Source of the DNA: an uncultured Bacteroidales bacterium
GTDB taxonomy: Bacteria > Bacteroidota > Bacteroidia > Bacteroidales > Paludibacteraceae
Length of the DNA: 35,717 nucleotides
Assembly: GCA_946186915.1 (NCBI GenBank)
Contig: CAMHOY010000019.1
Span: 1-35,717, forward strand
Direction: 5' to 3'
Shown: piece after piece, positions 14,375-21,259 of the stretch
How positions within the stretch are numbered: position 1 is the stretch's first letter
How the letters are laid out: every line of letters starts with the position of its first letter
The notes under the pieces: model-generated
The model's database searches: none
The model's input: only the letters and a program-made list of their open reading frames with translations
Told to the model about the DNA's origin: nothing
Position numbers and translations under genes: made by a program

Positions 14375-14926
14375 TTACATTCTTTTTTCTATATCCTTGA
14401 TGATTTTGTGGCGATTTACAATTGCATTGTAATCCTCCATAGTGCGATTAATGACGTCAAAATCCTCTAAGTCAATCGACCTGCGATTATTGATAGTTAC
14501 ACCGCTATTATACTCACGTCCTTTAAGTACAATTTGGTATCTATCCATGATTTGCTCTTGCATATTTGTAAAGTCGCCATAAGCTTCCACAAAGAAGTCT
14601 TCATCAAGGCCGGGCACTTCTTCTATAAAGCATTCATATAAATCCATAGAACCGATTGCAAAAGAGGCTCTGAATAGTGGATTCTTTATTCCGCCAAACT
14701 TGCCCCATTCTGGTGTATGTCGAAGCGCAATCTCCAGGAACTTGGCGCGGCAATCGGCTTTGAAAGATGTATAACCCATTAACAATGCTTGCCCCAAACA
14801 TATGCACACATTTTGTGCGGGTTCTTCTTTGAGGCAGTCTAATACTTTTTTAAAATCGTTTATTAGACCCTCGTCCATGCAATTTGCTAACTTTTGCGAA
14901 ATTGCTCTTGCTTGTTCTTCAGTCAT
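14375..14926 (-). CDS. Hypothetical protein, 183 aa, third gene of the DUF262 operon
   Basis: Helical, acidic, no membrane segment. Residues 30-120 have a repeated-helix feel (QALLMGYTSFKADCRAKFLEIALRH, LFRASFAIGSMDLYECFIEEVPGLDEDFFVEAYG) that could be an ankyrin- or HEAT-like scaffold. The C-terminal part is charged (DIEKRM). It begins 12 bp after the second DUF262 gene and ends before the exonuclease promoter, so it belongs with the DUF262 pair. No family recognised; a specificity or inhibitor partner is possible. Confidence 0.65.
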   Translation of the reverse strand: MTEEQARAISQKLANCMDEGLINDFKKVLDCLKEEPAQNVCICLGQALLMGYTSFKADCRAKFLEIALRHTPEWGKFGGIKNPLFRASFAIGSMDLYECFIEEVPGLDEDFFVEAYGDFTNMQEQIMDRYQIVLKGREYNSGVTINNRRSIDLEDFDVINRTMEDYNAIVNRHKIIKDIEKRM

Positions 14927-14938
14927 AATTGTATTATA

Positions 14939-17152
14939 TTAAAGTTCATTTTTTATCATTCTCATCTTCACAATGCGGTTTTCCGTGTCTATACCATTTT
15001 CGTTTTGAGTAATAACGAACTCTTTCTGCACCGTTTTATTCTCGTCATTCAGAATCACCTGATAAGACGTTTGAGTTTCCCTTATATACACATTATCGCT
15101 AATATAGATACGATCCCCCCAGTCCTCACGTGACACGTTTTTGTCTACTGCTTTCAAAAATGGATTATATGCATTTTCGGATAACTTGTGCCTTTGGTTG
15201 AGAGCTGTGAAAACGTACGGCGAATTTGCAAAATCATTCCACCAATATTTCCCGTAACGTCCAGGACGGAAACTCTTATGTTTGACATAGTAGTAAGTCC
15301 ACGGGTATTCTTGCTTGCTTTCGCAATCAGCCAAATAATCATTGATAATTCGCTCCAAACAATCTTCTGAGAAAATGGTTTCTTGCGAGAGCAATTCATT
15401 CAGCACTTTTTTAGTTTTCTCAAATCCGCTCAGGTTCTCGCTTCTATGGAATAAGGTTTTCCAAGCGAAACCATCGCTCATGGAAGATCCTAATTGGTAA
15501 CGCCATCCATTCCGCTCCTTTTGCTTATAGTCGCCAATAGAGAAGAGTGCACGGTCAACTAGATCGAAGTCGCAGGTGAACAACGATCCAAAACGCTCAA
15601 AATATTCGGGGTGTTCTAATCCTACTATAGCAATTTGTCCATATAGTAATTCATTATCTTCCAATGCAAAAAGCGTTTCTGATTTGTCTGGATTATTTGC
15701 TGTCCACTCCAGTTTTAGTTTCTCTTCTTCTAATTGAGTCGGACTGAAATTGATACCGCCTACTGTTTCACTATCTGAAATGATACCATTCAAAATAATA
15801 CTATCAACCTGACGTAAGATAGCCGGTAAACGGTTACCACCTTGACGATCTTCACTATCACTTATTTGGTCGGAAGAGTTCAATATCAGATTATTAATAA
15901 CGCGTAATCGTCGGCGGAATTCATTCTCTGAGACTACAGAAATGTTTTGCCTGTATAACACAAACGTATACAATAGAATGATTTGATTTAACGTAAATTT
16001 ACGTCTGTTCCTACCGATGATGTCAGCGTAATTTCTAAAGCAATCCTCCAAGAAATTGACATTATAATTAGTTTTTATTTTTCCTACCGAATGTTCCCTT
16101 GATGCGAAAGTCTCAAAGAAATTCTGAATAGGGATGCTCTTTTTATTATTATCCAACCAGCAGTCAAAGAAGTTTTCAAGGATTTCTGCATTCTCTATCA
16201 CTTTTTCGGCATCCGTACATCCTTGAATGCTAAAATACTCTTTTATTAGGTCGAATACATCGCTTGTCTTGGGACTACCTCCATTTTTATAGCAAATTAT
16301 ATTACATATGAAGATAAAATATCTCAAGAACTCATCATCAGTCGTACTATCGGAATCATCACCTACGCCGCTGTTGCGATATTGCCATAACAGATCTGTC
16401 CACTCTCTATCAATTTTGCGACCAATACGTTCAGCCAACTCTTCGTTGACAATTTTTAATTGTTTTTCGAATTCTGCTTTGAAATGCTCAAATTGAGTTA
16501 GTGGCTTTCCTCTAGAGTTCATTTTAATATAGAGGTCATCCGTCAATCCCATATCTTCAATGGGCAAGAAATAGAATGAAATGTTATCGAGCTTTGAAAA
16601 AAGAGATTCTACATCAGCAAATTTTGCTTGAATAGAATCAAGCATTACAAGCATAGAAGATATTGTCGCATCATGTTGCCATTCGAGAGGGAACCAGTTT
16701 TTGTCTTTTATTTGCTCCGATAGTTTTTGGGCGCTATCCAATACAAAATTTTTAGTAGTTAAAGATTCACAAAATTTGCGAGCAGACGGTCTCGTTTCAT
16801 AACTGAAACATTTCAAAAAGCCAGTTTCGCTATCCGCTACACACTCTTTCTTTGATGCATACCAATACAGCAAAAAGAGAGTTGTTAATCTTTGCTGTCC
16901 ATCAAGAGGAGTTAATACATTATGCTGAATGTTACCATAAATAAAATCGAGAGTAATGGATTTTCCACAAACAGCATCATAAAGCGATTCTAGGAAGTTA
17001 TCCCTTTTGCGCTCGTTCTTCTTGTCGGTGCGACCATATGCAAAGTCTCGCTGAATCTTTGGAATCTCAATTTTCTTTATCTCAACAACATTGCCAGTGT
17101 TATTATTGAAGGTTGTGAAGATTGTTTTAAAAGTCTTTGTTTCCATACTCAC
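14939..17152 (-). CDS. DUF262 protein, second of pair (737 aa)
   Basis: The DUF262 (ParB-like) NTP-binding/nuclease domain has IPKIQRDFAYGR (30-41) and DGQQRLTTLFLLYWY (84-98). It then has the DLYIKMNSRGKPLTQFEHFKAEFE segment (about 206-230). The C-terminal half, with WTYYYVKHKSFRPGRYGKYWW, lacks an HNH motif. DUF262 is the GmrS-type domain of GmrSD modification-dependent restriction and SspE-type effectors, so a DNA-targeting restriction role is likely. It is separated from the upstream DUF262 gene by 7 bp. Base composition is visibly more AT-rich than the flanking chromosome. Having two DUF262 proteins, only one with HNH, suggests a heteromeric enzyme. Confidence 0.88.
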   Translation of the reverse strand: MSMETKTFKTIFTTFNNNTGNVVEIKKIEIPKIQRDFAYGRTDKKNERKRDNFLESLYDAVCGKSITLDFIYGNIQHNVLTPLDGQQRLTTLFLLYWYASKKECVADSETGFLKCFSYETRPSARKFCESLTTKNFVLDSAQKLSEQIKDKNWFPLEWQHDATISSMLVMLDSIQAKFADVESLFSKLDNISFYFLPIEDMGLTDDLYIKMNSRGKPLTQFEHFKAEFEKQLKIVNEELAERIGRKIDREWTDLLWQYRNSGVGDDSDSTTDDEFLRYFIFICNIICYKNGGSPKTSDVFDLIKEYFSIQGCTDAEKVIENAEILENFFDCWLDNNKKSIPIQNFFETFASREHSVGKIKTNYNVNFLEDCFRNYADIIGRNRRKFTLNQIILLYTFVLYRQNISVVSENEFRRRLRVINNLILNSSDQISDSEDRQGGNRLPAILRQVDSIILNGIISDSETVGGINFSPTQLEEEKLKLEWTANNPDKSETLFALEDNELLYGQIAIVGLEHPEYFERFGSLFTCDFDLVDRALFSIGDYKQKERNGWRYQLGSSMSDGFAWKTLFHRSENLSGFEKTKKVLNELLSQETIFSEDCLERIINDYLADCESKQEYPWTYYYVKHKSFRPGRYGKYWWNDFANSPYVFTALNQRHKLSENAYNPFLKAVDKNVSREDWGDRIYISDNVYIRETQTSYQVILNDENKTVQKEFVITQNENGIDTENRIVKMRMIKNEL

Positions 17153-17159
17153 TCATTTT

Positions 17160-18866
17160 TTATTCTTCATTCTGCAAATACTTTGCTAATACGGTCTGCA
17201 TAGCATTATTGTAGGCATCTCTATCATTTTTACCCCAGAAATGTAAATTAGTATCCTCCGTTGAATAATATTTCAAGAATACCATCTTAGTGCAAAATGG
17301 GATGTATGATCCGCGTTTATCCATTTCCAGAATTAAATTCCGTTTAGCATCGAATGTGTAGTTGCTTACAGCGGAGTTTTGCCCGGAGGAGAGCAAAGCC
17401 ATATTAGGCAAGAGATGGATATATTCCGAATCTTCATCTGCGGGAGAAAGGACTTCAACTACTTTTTGTTGCAGAGGTTCAAACTTCTCTTTTACCTTGG
17501 TTGTTTTCGGATTATCATTAATTTCATTTATGAGCTGCATCATATCGGAAATGAGTTCATCTTGCCCACCAATAGAGGACAATGATTTGATATGCGCGTT
17601 CAGCCACTCTTTCACCTTCTCATTTGTCTGCAATCCTTGTGAGTGTTGTGCGTGAATGTGCTCAAGGCTCCAATTCTCTTTCTTATGACGGCCGAAGGGG
17701 AATCTTCGTTTCTTGTCATCAATTTGGCGAACAGATTCAACATTAAAGAGGAGGAGCAACTTCTTTATTTCGTTATAGTTATGTTCATAGTCTAAATCAC
17801 TTACCGATTTCTGAAAGTTGATACTTTCTTTGATGCAGTCTTCTAAATACTGTCTAAAACCAGTCTTTGATTTATCTGTATAGCCATTTAAGATATCCCT
17901 AAGGCTTTTAGTGTTACTTGCAATTAGATAGCCTATTTTGTGATAAAACTCATGATCAGAGAACCATTCTTTTAATGTAAGATAGTTATGCTGGATCTCG
18001 TCCCAAATATCTTCGAGACTTTCTCCTTTTTTATATTTGTCGTCAAAATAAAAGAATGTTCTATAAGTTTCTTTATCGTTATCAGTCTTTTTTGAAATCA
18101 GATCCAAGACCAAATCTATACGTGTTGGGTAGTTGTCACTCTCGGAATTGGTTAAGAAACCCCAGAATTCATCATTATGCAATTCCTTTTCCATGTTATC
18201 CCATTCAAGAGACAATTCTTCTTGACGTATCGAATCTTCGCTTTCACTTTTAAGGAACAGGGCTTTTACAAGTTCGGAACTGGTAAGTGGAATTTTACCT
18301 ATATTCAAACGAGTAAAAAGATTGGCACTATTTTCTGAGTCAGGAACTTCATACCAGATGATTTTTACATATTTATTAAGATAACCAAAAATGTCATCCA
18401 CAACCTGAACTGACTCGTTTGTTACACCATTTGGTTCAAACCAATTCCTTATTGTTTTGAAGGCATTATAGATAAAAAAGAAATCTATATTGTCGTTTTG
18501 TTTTTCTTCGTTCGGATTATTTAAGAAACCAACAGATTCGTTACGTGTTTCATACTCAAGAGAAAAATTTATAGACACTTTTGGTTTATATTCCTGCTTA
18601 ATGAAAGCATAGATCAAATAGAGCGTCGTAAGTCTTTGCTGCCCATCAATCAGCTCATATTTATCCCCGAGGTTTCGCACAACAATTGGCTGCAGACAGT
18701 AACTTTCATTCTCTGTCTTTTTAGTCCTCCTACCATATTCGTATATATCATTCAATAAAGTCTCCACCTCGGTCTTTCCCCATCGGTAGCCTCGCTGATA
18801 ATTCGGTACGTAAAAACGCCCCTTAATATCACCAATTAACTTTGTATCTAAATTAATTTCAGCCAT
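17160..18866 (-). CDS. DUF262-DUF1524 (GmrSD-like) nuclease, first of pair (568 aa)
   Basis: N-terminal DUF262: FYVPNYQRGYRW (18-29), ELIDGQQRLTTL (71-82) and a LFTRLNIGKIPLTSSELVKALFL segment. C-terminal DUF1524 His-Asn-His: WSLEHIHAQHSQ (about 397-409) and LPNMALLSSGQNSAVSNYTFDAKR (about 486-510), with the expected conserved Asn and Lys. It is of the GmrSD/BrxU/SspE kind, which cleaves modified or foreign DNA with NTP. It starts an operon with the second DUF262 gene and a 183-aa gene, and its promoter carries the shared operator dyad. Target modification cannot be told from sequence. Confidence 0.92.
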   Translation of the reverse strand: MAEINLDTKLIGDIKGRFYVPNYQRGYRWGKTEVETLLNDIYEYGRRTKKTENESYCLQPIVVRNLGDKYELIDGQQRLTTLYLIYAFIKQEYKPKVSINFSLEYETRNESVGFLNNPNEEKQNDNIDFFFIYNAFKTIRNWFEPNGVTNESVQVVDDIFGYLNKYVKIIWYEVPDSENSANLFTRLNIGKIPLTSSELVKALFLKSESEDSIRQEELSLEWDNMEKELHNDEFWGFLTNSESDNYPTRIDLVLDLISKKTDNDKETYRTFFYFDDKYKKGESLEDIWDEIQHNYLTLKEWFSDHEFYHKIGYLIASNTKSLRDILNGYTDKSKTGFRQYLEDCIKESINFQKSVSDLDYEHNYNEIKKLLLLFNVESVRQIDDKKRRFPFGRHKKENWSLEHIHAQHSQGLQTNEKVKEWLNAHIKSLSSIGGQDELISDMMQLINEINDNPKTTKVKEKFEPLQQKVVEVLSPADEDSEYIHLLPNMALLSSGQNSAVSNYTFDAKRNLILEMDKRGSYIPFCTKMVFLKYYSTEDTNLHFWGKNDRDAYNNAMQTVLAKYLQNEE

Positions 18867-18891
18867 ATAATTGAGTTTTTAAAAATCGCTG

Positions 18892-18925
18892 CAAAAATAG
18901 TACTTTATAGTGCCAAATTACGGCA
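18892..18925 (-). promoter_or_regulatory. WYL-regulon type promoter of the DUF262 operon
   Basis: Minus-strand TATTTTTG (18892-18899) followed by CAGCG. The dyad TGCC-AAATTAC-GGCA is at 18911-18925, with its TTTG 14 nt from the -7 box. The promoter lies in the 69-bp gap between the WYL gene and the first DUF262 gene. Confidence 0.85.
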
Positions 18926-18935
18926 GAGGATATAA

Positions 18936-19847
18936 CTATTTGTACAATTTATTCATTTTCTTCACTTCTTCCTTGATTTCCTTGCGGAGCTCTTTGGGAT
19001 AAAGGACTTCGACATTGGCGCCGCGGGAGAGGATCTCCTGTTTGAATTCGTAGGTGGGAACCACGAAATAGGAGAATACCGAATATTCATCAGTCGTCTC
19101 GTCTTCTTTCTGCGTGTGGTGCAGCGGGAGTGTCCGGAAATACTTCACTTGCGAAGCTACCACCTTTAGGTTGATGAGTTCCGCCTGTTGCCCCACTCCG
19201 GTTACGCCATATGAGCCGCGGAAATAGTATTCTACATCAAACTCTTCCGGAATCTCGTATGGTTCTTCCGTGCGCTCCATTGACTCAAAGCGGTCAAGCG
19301 CATAGACCAACAAGCGGTGATCCGGGTACTCCGATTCAGCCAACACATACCAACGTTGTTTGAAGACCTTTAAACCATAAGGCTTAAGCATGAAGGTTGT
19401 TGGCTCGGGCTTATTGAAGCCTCTATGCGTAACGCGCAGAGCCACGCGGTCACGAATACTTTCCAAAATGTTCGTCAAGAAACGCTGACCGGAAGGCATC
19501 TCCTCAAAGCTGATATGCTTGCGCAGGTGCTCACCCTCGTTGATAAGGTTGTTCACCGCAAAAGTGTTGATGAGCCACTTGCGCATTGAGTTACGCTCAA
19601 TATCGCTGCGGTCTTCAATGTAATAACCTTTCAGTTTATTGAATTCGATGGAAATCTGGAAGAGTTCTTCAATGGCAATTCTCCAACGGTGGAAAGTGCG
19701 TGGAGGAATGCTCATTTCATCTTCGCTAAGTAATGAACGACACCATCGACGATCAATCTCCTCACGCGAGATATGGCCTGCTGAATAAATGGTGTCAATA
19801 AGCCAGATATACTTATTCAATAAGATTGCAGAATTCTGCTTCGGCAT
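18936..19847 (-). CDS. WYL-domain transcriptional regulator
   Basis: 303 aa. N-terminal winged-helix-like region (NKYIWLIDTIYSAGHISREEIDRRW, PPRTFHRWRIAIEE), WYL domain about 130-190 with KPYGLKVFKQRWYVLAES (WYV at 166-168) and RLLVYALDRFESM, then a WCX-like C-terminal extension ending LRKEIKEEVKKMNKLYK. WYL proteins (BrxR, CapW) often repress defence genes and respond to nucleic-acid signals. The start at 19847 is chosen because TACCTTTG at 19880-19887 lies upstream; the open frame to 19955 would begin before the promoter. Its own upstream region carries the dyad found at five island promoters, so it is the likely regulator and autoregulated. Confidence 0.9.
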   Translation of the reverse strand: MPKQNSAILLNKYIWLIDTIYSAGHISREEIDRRWCRSLLSEDEMSIPPRTFHRWRIAIEELFQISIEFNKLKGYYIEDRSDIERNSMRKWLINTFAVNNLINEGEHLRKHISFEEMPSGQRFLTNILESIRDRVALRVTHRGFNKPEPTTFMLKPYGLKVFKQRWYVLAESEYPDHRLLVYALDRFESMERTEEPYEIPEEFDVEYYFRGSYGVTGVGQQAELINLKVVASQVKYFRTLPLHHTQKEDETTDEYSVFSYFVVPTYEFKQEILSRGANVEVLYPKELRKEIKEEVKKMNKLYK

Positions 19848-19879
19848 ATTGATTAAAGGTTTGCGCTCAAAAATTTGCG

Positions 19880-19959
19880 CAAAGGTACAACTTTTTTCTG
19901 ACATATGCAAGCAAAAACGCAATAAAAACGCATTTTGCTTGCCAAAATTTGGCACACAA
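19880..19959 (-). promoter_or_regulatory. Promoter and operator of the WYL regulator
   Basis: Minus-strand TACCTTTG (19880-19887) has a weak CTTG -33 box 20 nt upstream. The dyad TTGCTTGCC-N7-GGCACACAA (19935-19959) matches the AAA+ ATPase operator. A second perfect inverted repeat, GCAAGCAAAA (19907-19916) and TTTTGCTTGC (19933-19942), overlaps it. Here the dyad sits upstream of -33 rather than over it. Confidence 0.75.
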
Positions 19960-20042
19960 AGCCCTAAAACTCTATATTTTTTCTTCTTTCCTCCTTATTA
20001 TTTTCGCGCTCAACGCGCGAGCGTGCGAAGACTTTTTTTCGA

Positions 20043-20612
20043 TTTTCTCTTTCCCCCCTTTTATAAGGAGTTCGCTTCGCTCACGGCTGTGTTGATAAAA
20101 TAAGTGCTTTGCACTAGGGTCCCCAATAATTTTAATTCTTGGGGCGAGCGGAGCACATCCATGTATCTACCATTAAAACGGAGTTTTGATGCGCATACAA
20201 TGGATAGTGTCCGCGATGTCGGTTGAGCTGTTCATTTTCGTTACGCGGTATGGCAAAAACGATGTCTGCCAATTCTTGGCATACCTCTATTATCCGAGAG
20301 AGACTTTTCGAATTACTCTTGCATCATTGCATTGCCCACTTTTCCGTATGCCTCCGGGGTGCCCTGTGCCCGAAGATGTCTGCGGCGACGCCGCCTTTGC
20401 CGAAGTCTGTAGTCCTTGCGCGCGGGGCTGCCTCCACCGTGACCCTGCTATCCGTACGGACGCCCGAGTTTCTTTTGTGCTCCTTCTATGCCCTTGCGCG
20501 GTCTGAGTCTCTTTTTGCCCTGCCCCCACGCATACCCCCGTCCATGTCCATCGTCCCGCCTGTTTTGTTCTGCCTCTGCTCGAAGTCTGCACCTTTCCCA
20601 TATACCTCTAAG
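20043..20612 (-). pseudogene. Decayed inverted copy of the mutase tail and its downstream flank
   Basis: Read on the minus strand, 20612 to 20313 follows the mutase 3' end with indels and stops: ATATGGGA...GCAGAGGCAG...AAACTCGGGCGTCCG...GACTAC...ATGATGCAAGAGTAA. The flank beyond the stop also matches the island left end: GTCTCTCTCGGATAAT (20289-20304 against 213-228), CTCAACCGACA (20217-20227 against 297-307), and the AAAAGGGGGGAAAGAGAA block near 20043-20062. A family-2 repeat interrupts it. Island left and right edges are thus diverged inverted repeats. Open frames on either strand here are not genes. Confidence 0.8.
20117..20216. repeat. Family-2 structured repeat, copy C
   Basis: GGGTCCCC start, CCCCAA...TTGGGG hairpin, GGGCGAGCGGAGCAC, then stem CAC-ATCCAT-GTAT with ATAC-N-ATGGAT-N-GTG, keeping the two single-base bulges of copies A and B. 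The apical hairpin is CAT-N-AAAAC-GGA-GTTTT-N-ATG. The island left arm lacks this block at the matching point, so the repeat looks like an insertion. Confidence 0.75.
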
Positions 20613-20659
20613 CCTTTTTATTAAAGCCGCCAAACAAGTTGTCGGCATGACGGCTTAGA

Positions 20660-20757
20660 GACCCTGCTACGCTCGGCATAGGATATATACAAGTGCATAT
20701 CCTCTGCCCTCGCTTAAACGCAGCGTTTGACGATCGATATGGGACCGTTGTTCCAGA
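20660..20757 (+). pseudogene. Decayed mutase fragment, direct orientation
   Basis: The last 30 bases (GATCGATATGGGACCG then TTGTTCCAGAC) match the codons for the FDVDMGPLFQT segment of methylmalonyl-CoA mutase. Upstream, a more damaged stretch still resembles codons for GYKVIATAFADAGF with indels. It directly precedes the 148-bp insert, beyond which the mutase sequence resumes. Confidence 0.65.
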
Positions 20758-20904
20758 CTTTTTTATAAGGAGTATGTTTTTGCTACAAAATGAAGATTTA
20801 TTGGAGTTTTGTGCGAAATAATTTGTGTATGTCATTTTTTTGTAGTACTTTTGTGCCGATAATTGAAATAATGAATTTTGTAGCAAACATACGGAGTTTG
20901 TTTC
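20757..20904. mobile_element. 148-bp inverted-repeat insert in the mutase tail
   Basis: The insert interrupts the mutase sequence between CAGAC and TCCGGCAGAGGC. Its inner ends are an inverted repeat: GTATGTTTTTGCTACAAAAT near 20772-20791 and ATTTTGTAGC-AAACATAC near 20874-20891. It encodes no protein of its own but contains a promoter and an ATG in frame with the mutase tail. It could be a MITE-like element or an attachment-site remnant; no clear target duplication was seen. Confidence 0.55.
20822..20853 (+). promoter_or_regulatory. Bacteroidetes promoter inside the insert
   Basis: TTTG (20822-20825), 20-nt spacer, TACTTTTG (20846-20853). It fits the consensus exactly and points into the truncated mutase frame, whose ATG is 18 nt downstream. 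Confidence 0.7.
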
Positions 20905-21173
20905 CGGCAGAGGCAGCTAAACAGGCGGTGGAGAACGATGTCCATGTACTGGGTGTCTCCTCGCTCGCGGCAGGTCACAAGACCCTCATCCCGCAGGTCA
21001 TCGAGGAGCTCAAGAAACTTGGCCGTCCGGATATCATGGTTACTGCCGGTGGTGTCATCCCCGCGCAGGACTATGACTTCCTCTACAAAGCCGGCGTTGC
21101 CGCTATCTTCGGTCCCGGTACGCCTGTGGCGTATTCCGCGAAAGTGGTAATGCAACTGCTGATGCAAGAATAA
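20871..21173 (+). CDS. Truncated mutase B12-domain tail with substituted start
   Basis: 100 aa: eleven residues from the insert ([11 protein letters not shown]), then [26 protein letters not shown] and the mutase end, identical in protein to 1-207. It is the host gene's original 3' end displaced by the island. The frame is intact and has a promoter and start codon, so a short B12-domain fragment may be made, but it lacks the DxHxxG cobalamin loop and the catalytic barrel. All 14 base differences from the left copy are synonymous, so it has not decayed. A pseudogene call is equally defensible. Confidence 0.6.
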   Translation: MNFVANIRSLFPAEAAKQAVENDVHVLGVSSLAAGHKTLIPQVIEELKKLGRPDIMVTAGGVIPAQDYDFLYKAGVAAIFGPGTPVAYSAKVVMQLLMQE

Positions 21174-21178
21174 TCGCA

Positions 21179-21230
21179 TCAGCCATGCATGGCTGATCAA
21201 AGAGAGAGCCGCCCGAAAAGGCGGCTCTCT
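21179..21230. terminator. Palindrome and bidirectional terminator
   Basis: A perfect 18-bp palindrome TCAGCCATGCATGGCTGA (21179-21196) is followed by a strong hairpin AGAGAGCCGCC/GGCGGCTCTCT (21203-21213, 21220-21230). It lies between the mutase tail and the convergent esterase gene and probably ends both. Confidence 0.75.
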
Positions 21231-21259
21231 CTGTGTCCAGTGTATTTCCTTGATTTCTC

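Noticed and set aside
19848..19955. Longer WYL protein starting at 19955
   Set aside because: The promoter -7 box at 19880-19887 lies inside that extension, so translation must start downstream; ATG 19847 begins the family-like sequence.
20186..20648. Overlapping 66-133 codon open frames on both strands
   Set aside because: The DNA is a decayed inverted copy of the mutase tail. None of the frames follows the mutase protein for any length.
20822..20904. The insert as a full insertion sequence
   Set aside because: It is only 148 bp, has no transposase and no clear target duplication, so at most it is a MITE-like remnant.
1..21173. Complete prophage
   Set aside because: No capsid, portal, terminase, tail, integrase or transposase gene is visible in the island. 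Only lysis-type and small phage-type genes are present.
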